Shown here: positions 17,449 to 25,441 of the stretch, piece by piece
How positions within the stretch are numbered: the first letter of the stretch is position 1
How the letters are laid out: each line of letters opens with the position of its first letter
DNA from: Brevundimonas sp. ASV9
Lineage (GTDB): Bacteria; Pseudomonadota; Alphaproteobacteria; Caulobacterales; Caulobacteraceae
Length of the DNA stretch: 35,612 nt
Reading direction: 5' to 3'
Assembly (NCBI RefSeq): GCF_016429195.1
Contig: NZ_JAELUF010000026.1
Location: 1 to 35,612 of the forward strand
Program-made: the position numbers and the translations under genes
Notes under the pieces: generated by a model
What the model was told of the DNA's origin: nothing
Databases searched by the model: none
What the model saw: the letters and a program-made list of their open reading frames with translations, nothing else

Positions 17449-18225
17449 CTAGACTTTGGTCGGGTCGGGAGCGGCTTCGATCGGGGAGGCTTCGTCCTGC
17501 AGCGCCGCACGGTGGCGCTTCTGCCAGCGCGCCACCCCATAGGCGACCAGCCACAGGGCCATGGCCCAGGCCGCGCCGACCGCCCAGCCGGCGAAGACGT
17601 CGGTGGCCCAGTGGGCGCCCAGATAGATGCGCGTCAGCCCGACCAGCAGGGCCAGCAGAATGCCGACGCCCAGGACGAAGACCTTGAACCGCTCGCGCGG
17701 GAAGGCGCGGGTCAGCATGACGGCGACGCTGAGATAGAAGACGGTGGATAGCAGGGCGTGGCCGGAGGGGAAGCTGGCGTTGATCGTCTCCACTGCCTGA
17801 GCGGCGGCAGGGGGGCGGGCGCGTTCGAACACCGCCTTCAGGCCTTCCGACAGCGCGACGCCGCCGGCCAGGCCGATGACCAGCAGCAGGGACGACAGCC
17901 ATTTCCGCTGGCTCAGCAGGAAGACGATCACGATCAGGGCGAACAGACCCAGCACAGAGATGCCGCCCAGCGAGGTGATGTCCGCCGCCGCCTCCTTCAG
18001 CCACCACGGCCCCCACGGCCGGCCGGGATCGTCGGCATAGGGCCGCATCAGCGCCAGGACATGAAGATCGAAGGCCTGGCCCTCGCCCTCGGTCATCTCA
18101 TCGGCGAGGCCGGCGAAGGTCAGAACGCCGCCGGCGACGACCAGCAGGGCCAGAAGCGCGGCGATTTCCGTGCGAGCGACCGTCAGGGCGCGTATCAAAA
18201 AGGCGCGTAAGTCAGAAAGCGTCAT
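17449..18225 (-). CDS. PAP2-superfamily membrane phosphatase
   Basis: This is a 258-residue integral membrane protein with about five to six membrane segments. The three phosphatase motifs are intact: KAVFERARP (KxxxxxxRP), NASFPSGHALLS (PSGH with the catalytic-support His) and GLTRIYLGAHWATDVFAG (the SR-x5-H-type motif, with the nucleophilic His in GAHWATD). Members dephosphorylate lipid phosphates such as undecaprenyl pyrophosphate or phosphatidic acid on the outer face of the inner membrane; the substrate is not determined. The start is taken as ATG 18225; a TTG at 18243 is also possible, and neither has a strong ribosome site. It is divergent from nrdA and probably heads the minus-strand run. 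Confidence 0.88.
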   Translation of the reverse strand: MTLSDLRAFLIRALTVARTEIAALLALLVVAGGVLTFAGLADEMTEGEGQAFDLHVLALMRPYADDPGRPWGPWWLKEAAADITSLGGISVLGLFALIVIVFLLSQRKWLSSLLLVIGLAGGVALSEGLKAVFERARPPAAAQAVETINASFPSGHALLSTVFYLSVAVMLTRAFPRERFKVFVLGVGILLALLVGLTRIYLGAHWATDVFAGWAVGAAWAMALWLVAYGVARWQKRHRAALQDEASPIEAAPDPTKV

Positions 18226-18259
18226 GGGCGAGCCAACGGCCAAGCTGGGCAGTCGTTCC

Positions 18260-18277
18260 GATCACGCGTTCGTGATC
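18260..18277. promoter_or_regulatory. Inverted repeat upstream of the PAP2 gene
   Basis: Perfect 7-bp arms GATCACG and CGTGATC flank CGTT, 35 bp before the PAP2 start, in the 273-bp gap divergent from nrdA. A further GATCACG overlaps the right side (18274-18280). It could be an operator or a leader hairpin of the PAP2 transcript. No binding protein can be named. Confidence 0.35.
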
Positions 18278-18385
18278 ACGCTGTCGCAGGCGCGCAAAAC
18301 AGACGTGCTGGCTTGCGTGCGGGCTTTTCCCCAGACGGCTGGGACTTGTTCGACCGATTCGCCCACAATGGCCGGCGTCAACCCG

Positions 18386-18424
18386 TTGACGGGTCATTAG
18401 GCATATGCGCCCTATATGTGGGCT
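18386..18424 (+). promoter_or_regulatory. Candidate nrdA control region with an NrdR-like site
   Basis: TTGACGG at 18386-18392 matches the Caulobacter housekeeping -35 pattern but has no well-spaced -10. The AT-rich core CTATATGTG (18412-18420) within 18409-18424 matches about 10 of 16 NrdR consensus positions. Overlapping short palindromes (18377-18390 and 18381-18394) precede it. No convincing second box exists at three helical turns, so this is weaker than the site before nrdB. Confidence 0.3.
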
Positions 18425-18498
18425 CGGGGAGCGCAGAGGCCACAAGATGATGTGGTCGCGGCGCGGGCGGCTCAAACGACTTTTTGTTCAGGACGCAG

Positions 18499-20388
18499 AT
18501 GACCATGGCTGGCGGCGAGGCATTGAAGACGACGGAATTCCAAGGCGTTGCGGCGACGCCGACGCCGGAGCGCCCCCACCTGACCGTGGTCAAATCGGTC
18601 CAGGTCGACCGCTCGCGCGACGATTTGCTGACCGACTTCGGCAAGAAGACGTTGGAAGATCGCTATCTGCTGCCGGGCGAAAGCTATCAGGACATGTTCG
18701 CGCGCGTCTCGACCGCCTTCTCGGACGACGCCGAACACGCCCAGCGCCTGTATGACTATATGAGCCGCCTGTGGTTCATGCCGGCGACCCCGGTCCTGTC
18801 GAACGGCGGCGCGGATCGCGGCCTGCCGATCTCCTGCTTCCTGAACGCGGTGGGTGACAGTCTGGACGGCATCCAGAACGTCTGGAACGAGAACGTGGCC
18901 CTGGCCTCCAACGGCGGCGGCATCGGCACCTATTGGGGCGGCGTCCGCTCCATCGGCGAAAAGGTGAAGGGCGCGGGCAAGACCTCGGGCATCATCCCCT
19001 TCATCCGCGTGATGGACAGCCTGACGCTGGCGATCAGCCAGGGCTCGCTGCGCCGCGGTTCGGCCGCCGTCTATCTGGACATCCACCACCCGGAAATCGA
19101 AGAGTTCCTGGAGATCCGCAAACCGTCGGGCGACTTCAATCGCAAGTCCCTGAACCTGCACCACGGCATCAACGTCACCGACGAGTTCATGGAGGCGGTC
19201 AAGGTCGGCGGGACCTTCGATCTGAAGTCGCCCAAGGACGGCGCGGTCATGAAGACCGTCGACGCGCGCTCGCTGTGGACCAAGCTGCTCGACATCCGCA
19301 TGCAGACCGGCGAGCCCTATCTGATCTTCTCGGACACGGTGAACCGCCAGATGGCGCCGCACCAGCGCGACCTGGGCCTGAAGGTCAAACAGTCGAACCT
19401 GTGCGCCGAGATCATGCTGCACACCGGCCGCGACCACCTGGGCGTGGACCGGACCGCCGTCTGCTGCCTGTCGTCGGTCAACGCTGAGACCTTCCTGGAA
19501 TGGCGCGAGGAGCCGCGCTTCGTCGAGGATCTGATGCGGTTCCTGGACAACGTGCTGGAGGACTTCATCCGCCGCGCCCCGCCCGCCATGGCCGCCGCCG
19601 TCTATTCGGCCAAGCGCGAGCGTTCGGTGGGTCTGGGCCTGATGGGCTTCCACTCCTTCCTGCAGGGGCAGGGCGTGGCCTTCGAAAGCGCCATGGCCAA
19701 GTCGTGGAACATGCGCCTGTTCAAGCATCTGCGCCGCGAGGCCGACAAGGCCAGCCGCCTGCTGGCCGAAGAGAAGGGTCCGTGCCTGGACGCCGAAGAG
19801 CGCGGCGTGATGGAGCGGTTCAGCCACAAGCTGGCCATCGCCCCGACCGCCTCGATCTCGATCATCTGCGGCGGCACGTCTGCGGGCATCGAACCGATCC
19901 CGGCCAACATCTACACCCACAAGACCCTGTCGGGCTCGTTCGCGGTCAAGAACCCCTATCTGGAGCGCCTGCTCGACGAAAAAGGCATCAACACCGAGGC
20001 GGTGTGGAGCTCCATCCTAGAGAACGAAGGTTCGGTCCAGCACCTCGACGCCCTGAACGAGGATGAGAAGGGCGTGTTCAAGACCGCCTTCGAACTGGAC
20101 CAGCGTTGGGTGATCGAACTGGCCGCCGACCGTGCGCCGGAAATCTGCCAGGCCCAGTCGCTGAACCTGTTCATCCCCGGCGACGTGAACAAATGGGACC
20201 TGCACATGCTGCACTGGTCCGCCTGGGAGCGCGGCGTGAAGTCGCTGTACTATCTACGCTCTAAGTCGGTGCAGCGCGCCGCCTTCGCGGGCGCCGAGGA
20301 CAAGGCCGAAGAGGTGATCGATCCCAATCAGCCGGATCTCTTCTCCCTGCCTAAGACCGACTACGACGAGTGCCTGGCCTGCCAATAA
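18499..20388 (+). CDS. nrdA: Ribonucleoside-diphosphate reductase, alpha (catalytic) subunit
   Basis: This is the catalytic subunit of class I ribonucleotide reductase, making dNTP precursors with NrdB. From the ATG at 18499 (AGGA five bases before) it has 629 residues, shorter than the 761 of E. coli NrdA. The barrel residues are present: C113 (PISCFLN), N300, C302 and E304 (SNLCAEI), and C322 (VCCLSS). The radical-relay pair is Y584/Y585 (SLYYLRS), and the C-terminal swivel cysteines C625 and C628 are in ECLAC. The N-terminus passes directly from a disordered tail to DFGKKTLEDRYLLPGES, with no ATP-cone, so the usual dATP off-switch domain is missing. It stands as a single gene followed by a good terminator. 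Confidence 0.96.
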   Translation: MTMAGGEALKTTEFQGVAATPTPERPHLTVVKSVQVDRSRDDLLTDFGKKTLEDRYLLPGESYQDMFARVSTAFSDDAEHAQRLYDYMSRLWFMPATPVLSNGGADRGLPISCFLNAVGDSLDGIQNVWNENVALASNGGGIGTYWGGVRSIGEKVKGAGKTSGIIPFIRVMDSLTLAISQGSLRRGSAAVYLDIHHPEIEEFLEIRKPSGDFNRKSLNLHHGINVTDEFMEAVKVGGTFDLKSPKDGAVMKTVDARSLWTKLLDIRMQTGEPYLIFSDTVNRQMAPHQRDLGLKVKQSNLCAEIMLHTGRDHLGVDRTAVCCLSSVNAETFLEWREEPRFVEDLMRFLDNVLEDFIRRAPPAMAAAVYSAKRERSVGLGLMGFHSFLQGQGVAFESAMAKSWNMRLFKHLRREADKASRLLAEEKGPCLDAEERGVMERFSHKLAIAPTASISIICGGTSAGIEPIPANIYTHKTLSGSFAVKNPYLERLLDEKGINTEAVWSSILENEGSVQHLDALNEDEKGVFKTAFELDQRWVIELAADRAPEICQAQSLNLFIPGDVNKWDLHMLHWSAWERGVKSLYYLRSKSVQRAAFAGAEDKAEEVIDPNQPDLFSLPKTDYDECLACQ

Positions 20389-20411
20389 GGCCATCTTCAC
20401 CAACCGACCCG

Positions 20412-20440
20412 AAGGGCTCCGCGACAGCGGGGCCCTTTTT
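20412..20440 (+). terminator. Rho-independent terminator of nrdA
   Basis: An 11-bp stem (20412-20422 with 20427-20437, one G-U pair) closes a GACA loop and runs into TTTTT at 20436-20440. It starts 24 bases after the nrdA stop. Confidence 0.9.
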
Positions 20441-20559
20441 CGTTTGGGAACCGCTGCTGGGCGTCCTCGTTCAAAAGCGACGAAACCATGACCAAAAGCC
20501 GTTGGACTCTTGCGCCTGAGGGTTGCAGTGTGTGTCCAGCGGATCGGTGGGGAGACCGG

Positions 20560-21411
20560 ATGCGATTAAAGGCCTGTGTTGTCGGCTTTGGGGGCGTGTT
20601 GGCGATGGCCGGCGCGAGCGCCGCCTGCGCGCAGACCTGGGCCCCCAACGCCTTCGACGCCTCGCCCGATGTCTCCGCCCGCCTGACTGAACAGACAAGT
20701 TTCCGCGTAGCACCTGACGCCCGGTTCGGCGCCCAGATCGAAATCCCGACCGCCTTCCGTCCCGATGACCGATCCGGCCTGTCCGCCAGCACGCGTAACG
20801 ACGTCTGGATCGATCGCACCGACTTCACCGACCGGGTGACGCTGGAGACGGCCGGCCGTCTGCGCCGCGCCGATGGCTCTCCCCTGCCGGTCACGCCCGT
20901 CGATCGGGCCGAACTGGACCCCGACGCCTATGATCTGCGCTATGTGCGCGGTTTCCGCGGCGCGCGCGGCCATACCGCCTCCGGCCTGGAAGTCAGCCTG
21001 ACGCCCCACGCGGGCCTGGGCGTCGGCAGCGAAGGCCGTTCGGCCGAGGCTGGCGTCACGCTCAAGATCGGCGAGGGTCTGGATCGTCTGGCCCCCAACG
21101 GCCGCGAGCGGTTCGGCGAGCGGCCGCGCTGGTATCTGTATGCCGCCGGATCCGGCCGAGCCGTCGGCTACAACTTCGCCCGCACCCGCGACGGCGACTA
21201 CGCGCGCTCCGGCTATACCCAGGACAAGGGCAGCTTCCTGGGCGACGCCTCGATCGGCGTGGCCTATCGCAAGGGCGACATGCAGACGTCGTTCGGCGTC
21301 GTCTATCGCGAGATCGACGCCGGCAAGGGTCTGCGCGGCATGAACGGTCTGGACACCGACGTCAGCGAAGGCCTGCTGGCCTTCCAGCTGTCGATCCGTC
21401 CCGGCCGCTGA
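20560..21411 (+). CDS. Putative LpxR-like (DUF2219) outer-membrane protein
   Basis: This is a 283-residue exported protein. I chose the ATG at 20560 because it has GGGGAG in front and begins a signal peptide (MRLKACVVGFGGVLAMAGAS then AACAQ); an in-frame ATG at 20488 adds 24 residues that spoil it. The mature part is rich in alternating hydrophobic strands, as in outer-membrane barrels. The C-terminal half (RWYLYAAGSGRAVGYNFA, KGSFLGDASIGVAYRKGDMQ, TSFGVVYREID, final LLAFQLSIR) resembles LpxR, the lipid A 3'-O-deacylase family. The known LpxR catalytic Asn/Asp/Ser/His set cannot be confirmed by eye, so enzymatic activity is uncertain. It stands alone, convergent with the gamma-glutamyltransferase gene (4-bp gap). 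Confidence 0.55.
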   Translation: MRLKACVVGFGGVLAMAGASAACAQTWAPNAFDASPDVSARLTEQTSFRVAPDARFGAQIEIPTAFRPDDRSGLSASTRNDVWIDRTDFTDRVTLETAGRLRRADGSPLPVTPVDRAELDPDAYDLRYVRGFRGARGHTASGLEVSLTPHAGLGVGSEGRSAEAGVTLKIGEGLDRLAPNGRERFGERPRWYLYAAGSGRAVGYNFARTRDGDYARSGYTQDKGSFLGDASIGVAYRKGDMQTSFGVVYREIDAGKGLRGMNGLDTDVSEGLLAFQLSIRPGR

Positions 21412-21415
21412 GCCT

Positions 21416-23170
21416 TTAACGAATCTCCGAGAGCGCCACGCCCTCGCGACGTGGATCGGCCCCGCCGTCCCAGCGCCCGTCGCGCCAGATCGCGCCATGC
21501 AGGCCCGAGGTCTCGGTGGCGTTGGGCCTCAGGGCCATGCCCGCCGCCGCCAGGGCGTCGCGGATATCCGGCGCGATCATGTCGGTGTCGGCCCCGACCA
21601 TCTCGCCCCGCACCACCAGATTGGGCAGGACGATCGCCTGCTGCATCGACAGGCCCCAGTCCATCGTGCCGACCAGGGCCTTCGCCACATAGGCCAGGAT
21701 GCTGGACCCGCCTGGCGAGCCGATTGCGCCGACCAGTCGCCCCTGACGATCCAGGATCAGCACCGGCGTCATCGACGAGCGCGGCCGCTTGCCCGCCGCC
21801 ACGGCATTGGCGGCCGGATGTCCGTCCTCGTGCGGCGTGAAGGAGAAATCCGTCAGCTGGTTGTTCAGGAAGAAGCCGTCGACCATCCGGCCATTGCCGA
21901 AGATGCTCTCGACCGTCGTGGTCATGCTGACCGCATTGCCCCAGGCGTCCACCACGACCATGTGCGAGGTGCCACCCGGCTCGGCGGTCTGGTCGACCCC
22001 GCGCGGCGGCGATCCCGTCGGGGCGCCGGCCTCGACCGGCCCGTTCACCTGCGGGGCCAGGGCCGCGCGCGACGCGACATAATCGGGATCCAGCAGACCG
22101 GCGATCGGCACCCCGACGAAGTCGTTGTCGCCGATGTATCGGTCCCGGTCGGCATACATCAGCCGCTGCAACCGTCCGAACGCGACCCAGGCCTCAGGGC
22201 TCCTGGCCCCCTTGTCCAGATCGGGCGTTTCCTCGGCCATGGCCAGGAACTGCAGCAACGCCACCCCGCTGGACGGCGGCGGCGGCACGCAGACCACATA
22301 GGCCTGATAAGGCCGGCAAAGGGCGTCGCGCCGCAAGGGGCGATAGCCGGCGATGTCCGCCTCGGTCAGACCGCCGGGACGCGGCCCTTCGCGAACCGCC
22401 GCTGCGATGTCGCGCCCGATCGCCCCGCCATAAAAGACGCCCGGCCCCTGCTGCGCCAACCGCGCGACCGTGTCGGCGTAGGCGGGGTTCTTCAACCGAT
22501 CGCCCGCCTGATACCGCGTGCCGTCCGGCTTGGTGAAATAGGCGCTGGCCCAGCGGGTCCGCGCCTGCGGACTGCGTCCATTGATCATGCCGGCCAGACG
22601 CGGACTGACCGTGAACCCGTCGCGCGCCAGCCGTTCGGCGTCCCCGAACAGGTCGCGCCAGGCCAGCTTGCCGTGATCCTTCTGCGCCATGGCCAGCATG
22701 GCCACCGCCCCCGGCGCCCCGGTCGAGCGGCCCGACAGCACCGCGTCGATGAAGGGCAGGGGCTTGCCGTCCTCATAGAACAGCTCGGGCGTCGCCGACG
22801 CCGGCGCCGTCTCGCGCCCGTCATAGGCCGTGACGGTCCCGGTCTCGGCGTCATAGCTCATCAGGAAGGCCCCGCCCCCCAGGCCCGACGACTGCGGCTC
22901 CACCAGACCCAGCACCGCCTGGATCGCCACCGCCGCATCCACGGCCGATCCGCCGCGCCGCAACACGGCCATCCCCGCCTCGACCGCCAGCGGATTCGCC
23001 GCGGCGACGAACGGCCCCCGAGCGGGCGATGCGGCCGGCGGCGGGGCCGACACGGCCTGCGGCGATGCTGTCGCCAGCGCGGGCGCCCCTTGGCTGGCTG
23101 TCGCGGTCTGGCATCCCGCCATCAGGAGGGGAACCAGCGCAGCGGCGATCTGGCGACGGAAAGAACGCAT
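21416..23170 (-). CDS. ggt: Gamma-glutamyltransferase (lipoprotein)
   Basis: This enzyme cleaves the gamma-glutamyl bond of glutathione and related peptides in the periplasm. The 584-residue product begins with a lipoprotein signal: LLMAG followed by C20, so it is probably membrane-anchored. The precursor should self-cleave before T401 in EPGGTSHMVVVD, giving a large and a small subunit; T401 is the catalytic nucleophile. Other family blocks are SSGLGGGAFLMSYD (95-108), DGRETAP (117-123), PPPPSSGVALLQFL, and the small-subunit motifs NNQLTDFSF and GKRPRSSMTP. Its length is normal. The gene stands alone, convergent with the LpxR-like gene and divergent from tRNA-Arg. Confidence 0.95.
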   Translation of the reverse strand: MRSFRRQIAAALVPLLMAGCQTATASQGAPALATASPQAVSAPPPAASPARGPFVAAANPLAVEAGMAVLRRGGSAVDAAVAIQAVLGLVEPQSSGLGGGAFLMSYDAETGTVTAYDGRETAPASATPELFYEDGKPLPFIDAVLSGRSTGAPGAVAMLAMAQKDHGKLAWRDLFGDAERLARDGFTVSPRLAGMINGRSPQARTRWASAYFTKPDGTRYQAGDRLKNPAYADTVARLAQQGPGVFYGGAIGRDIAAAVREGPRPGGLTEADIAGYRPLRRDALCRPYQAYVVCVPPPPSSGVALLQFLAMAEETPDLDKGARSPEAWVAFGRLQRLMYADRDRYIGDNDFVGVPIAGLLDPDYVASRAALAPQVNGPVEAGAPTGSPPRGVDQTAEPGGTSHMVVVDAWGNAVSMTTTVESIFGNGRMVDGFFLNNQLTDFSFTPHEDGHPAANAVAAGKRPRSSMTPVLILDRQGRLVGAIGSPGGSSILAYVAKALVGTMDWGLSMQQAIVLPNLVVRGEMVGADTDMIAPDIRDALAAAGMALRPNATETSGLHGAIWRDGRWDGGADPRREGVALSEIR

Positions 23171-23314
23171 GGAAGATCCGAAAGCAGGGGAGCGTCAGAC
23201 AGGCCTAAGCCGTCGCAGCCGCCACGCCAACCGCTTCAGACGCAGAAACTGCATTCACCCGCTTGCGTCCGCCCGATCCACCGGCTAAAGACCCGCCCTC
23301 GCCGCAAGGCAGCC

Positions 23315-23391
23315 GCACCCGTAGCTCAGCTGGATAGAGCATCAGACTACGAATCTGAGGGTCGGGCGTTCGAATCGCTCCGGGTGCGCCA
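23315..23391 (+). tRNA. tRNA-Arg (anticodon ACG)
   Basis: This 77-base cloverleaf has encoded CCA. The acceptor stem is GCACCCG/CGGGTGC, the D arm contains GCTC-AGCTGGATA-GAGC, and the anticodon stem TCAGA/TCTGA holds loop CTACGAA with ACG at 23349-23351. The T arm is GGGCG-TTCGAAT-CGCTC. The discriminator is G23388 and CCA is at 23389-23391. With A34 modified to inosine it would read CGU, CGC and CGA codons. It borders the pilus block. Confidence 0.97.
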
Positions 23392-23619
23392 CTTCTTCCA
23401 ATGACTTGATGATCAGCGCGCGTGCTCATGGACGCGTGATTACAGTCGTTCTGCACCATTCTTTGAAGTCGGCGCTCGGCTGGGATGGTCTAATCGGCAT
23501 CCAGCACGTCACCGGTTCGCGAACCGCGCCGCCGAAGTTATGTGGCCTGGTCCATCGTTTGTCTTGATGGAAGACATGGAAGCGCGGCGGACGGTTTTGA
23601 TGGCTTTGCGAAACCAGCG
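23392..23619. other. Non-coding gap between tRNA-Arg and the regulator gene, with a 14-bp palindrome
   Basis: No gene is supported here. The one notable element is a perfect uninterrupted palindrome CGGTTCGCGAACCG at 23513-23526. It has no loop, so it is more likely a protein-binding site than a hairpin. I see no copy of the tRNA 3' end, integrase fragment or clear terminator. Confidence 0.5.
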
Positions 23620-24291
23620 TCAGTTTATGAGTTGAAAACTCAGTCTCAGGGCGCCGGTAATGCCTTTGACGCCCATGCGCATGCAGATGGCGCGCAGGTG
23701 GGCGCGCACGGTGTGGATCGACATATCCATCTTTCGGCCGATGTCCTTCGGGGCCTCGCCTTGGGTCAGATGGGAAAGGACCAGGAGTTCAGCCCGGGTC
23801 AGACCGAATATGGCGCGTAGCGGCTCCATAACCTCCACGCCCATGCAGTGGGCCGGGCGCGCCGTGGCGAAGATGCGGTCGATCGCATCGGGCGCCGTCG
23901 CCAGATCCAGCAGGCACCAGGCGTCATCGCCGGCGCGAAACAGAAGGCGGCCGTGAGATTGTCGTCCTTCCAGCAGGCGGTTGGCCAAGGCGTCGAACTC
24001 GCCACGATTGCGATGGGAGGGGCAGATAAAGGCCCCGCCAGCGCCCAGCACGCCCGCTGCAATCATGGCTCTGGCATTGGCGTTGGCGTGGATCACGCAG
24101 CCTTGAGGATCCAGAACGAACCGGGCGAGAATGTCGTGTTCGAACCAGGCGGTGCAGTCCGCACGGGGCAGGGGTGTCGGATTTCCGGTCGATCTGATTG
24201 GCGTCCGGCGCTGCCCAAACTCTCCTTGCAGGATTGCTGAACCAGCATGGCCGTCTGTTCGCGACGACGCCGCTATCTTTTGCTCATACAT
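23620..24291 (-). CDS. LuxR-type HTH regulator with PAS-like N-terminal domain (downstream of pilus operon)
   Basis: This is a 223-residue cytoplasmic transcription factor. The N-terminal part (about 50-150) has a PAS-like opening, FVLDPQGCVIHANANARAMI, ending with strand-like segments. The C-terminal 60 residues (164-223) are a LuxR/GerE helix-turn-helix: LTRAELLVLSHLTQGEAPKDI then GRKMDMSIHTVRAHLRAICM. No autoinducer-binding or receiver domain is present. ATG 24291 was chosen; in-frame TTG/GTG codons upstream have no family support. The gene follows the pilus tip gene on the same strand after 175 bp. It has the same architecture as the regulator at 29811-30464, on the other side of the pilus operon, and probably controls it (inference). 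Confidence 0.82.
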   Translation of the reverse strand: MYEQKIAASSRTDGHAGSAILQGEFGQRRTPIRSTGNPTPLPRADCTAWFEHDILARFVLDPQGCVIHANANARAMIAAGVLGAGGAFICPSHRNRGEFDALANRLLEGRQSHGRLLFRAGDDAWCLLDLATAPDAIDRIFATARPAHCMGVEVMEPLRAIFGLTRAELLVLSHLTQGEAPKDIGRKMDMSIHTVRAHLRAICMRMGVKGITGALRLSFQLIN

Positions 24292-24466
24292 TTGCGCCAC
24301 CCATTTCCGCAGGCTGTCCAAACCCGGATAGGGCTGTCAGCCTCAAGCTTACGATCTGTGTGTGCCGGCTCCTCCAAACAGCCGGCTCATCGCGTTAACT
24401 TTGTTACCAGTTTGACGGCCGGGTCGTAATCGCCGCTATGGGCTAACCATGATGGGGTATTTCTCG

Positions 24467-25441
24467 TCAGCGGGGCGATATGTCGATAGCGAGCACATCC
24501 TGATAGCGACCGGCCATCTGATCCTTGATTTTGCCCAAGGTGAACAGCATCGGCAGCGACATGCCGGCGAGGGTGCGGGGCGGATCGACCTCCTTGGTCC
24601 ACGGCGCCTGTAGATCGACCGATGTCCCGTCCAGCTCGACGGCGTAGGCGACGGTGGACGGTGTCTCCGCGTCGCCCTGACGCTGCATCAGGCCGCGATG
24701 TTCGGACGTGATCGCGATGACCGACGGTGCGTTGGCGCGGACCTGGATGAAGATGCGCCGCGTCAGGCCGGTAGAGGCGTCACCGAAATCGACCACCTCC
24801 ACACTGGAACCCGAACCAAAGGCGCCGGCGGCGCCAGCCAGATTCAGTTGTGCTCGGGGCGTGGAGACCAACTGCATACGGACCGGGATTGGGGCAAGCA
24901 AAGCCGTTCCATCGGCGTCCTTGACCAGCAGCTTCAGGTCGGTGGCGTAGGTTCCGGCGTCGGGCACGGCGTCCACGACGATGGCGGCGTCCAGCTGCGC
25001 CTGACCTGTCGCCTTGCCAGCCAGAGTGTAGCGGAAGACCCCAGGCTCGACGTCAGATGTCTGAAGCCCCGACGCCTCTCGCGGGCGGAACTGCACCCCC
25101 ACGCCCCCAAGGGCCAGCCGGGAAACAATCGCCCCGCCGTCGTCAACGACGGACAGCCGCAGCTCGCAGACCTCGTCTGCCTGGTTCTTCAGGCCCAGAT
25201 CGATGGCGCCGCTCGACGGTCCCGCAGCGAAGGGATTGTAGTTGACGACGACAGTGCTGGGGCTCTGGGTCAGGGCAAGGTCGCAGGCTCTCGCCTTGGA
25301 GGCGGTCATGGCCAGGATAGCCGCCAGGACCAGCGAGACGATGACGGTCAGCGTTTCAGACCAGGTTGGAACCCGGATCTTTCGGTCGCCTTGCGCCTTG
25401 CGCTTACGGCGACGGCGGAGACGTGCGGATTTCGCCGACAT
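24467..25441 (-). CDS. Probable pilus tip or minor subunit (spore coat U-like)
   Basis: This is a 324-residue exported subunit. It opens with an unusually basic stretch (RLRRRRKRKAQGDRKIR) before a hydrophobic segment (TLTVIVSLVLAAILAMTAS) and a likely cleavage near KARAC. Two beta-rich domains follow, about 54-175 and 180-324. The second ends with the spore coat U pattern: VEVVDFGDASTGLTRRIFIQ, then VRANAPSVIAITSEHRG, and finally AGRYQDVLAIDISP. Two-domain subunits last in chaperone-usher operons are usually tip adhesins; the ligand is unknown. The ATG at 25441 has AAGGAA seven bases before it, and the start lies 38 bp inside the usher gene, so translation is probably coupled. The long basic leader could mark a special export signal. 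Confidence 0.72.
   Translation of the reverse strand: MSAKSARLRRRRKRKAQGDRKIRVPTWSETLTVIVSLVLAAILAMTASKARACDLALTQSPSTVVVNYNPFAAGPSSGAIDLGLKNQADEVCELRLSVVDDGGAIVSRLALGGVGVQFRPREASGLQTSDVEPGVFRYTLAGKATGQAQLDAAIVVDAVPDAGTYATDLKLLVKDADGTALLAPIPVRMQLVSTPRAQLNLAGAAGAFGSGSSVEVVDFGDASTGLTRRIFIQVRANAPSVIAITSEHRGLMQRQGDAETPSTVAYAVELDGTSVDLQAPWTKEVDPPRTLAGMSLPMLFTLGKIKDQMAGRYQDVLAIDISPR

Noticed and set aside
18472..19920. A 482-codon minus-strand frame opposite nrdA
   Set aside because: Antisense of a conserved catalytic subunit; no recognisable domain.
21497..23404. A 635-codon plus-strand open frame opposite the gamma-glutamyltransferase gene
   Set aside because: It is antisense to a well-supported enzyme, is rich in Arg, Gly, His and Gln as expected of GC-rich antisense frames, and reads into the tRNA. 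No family features.
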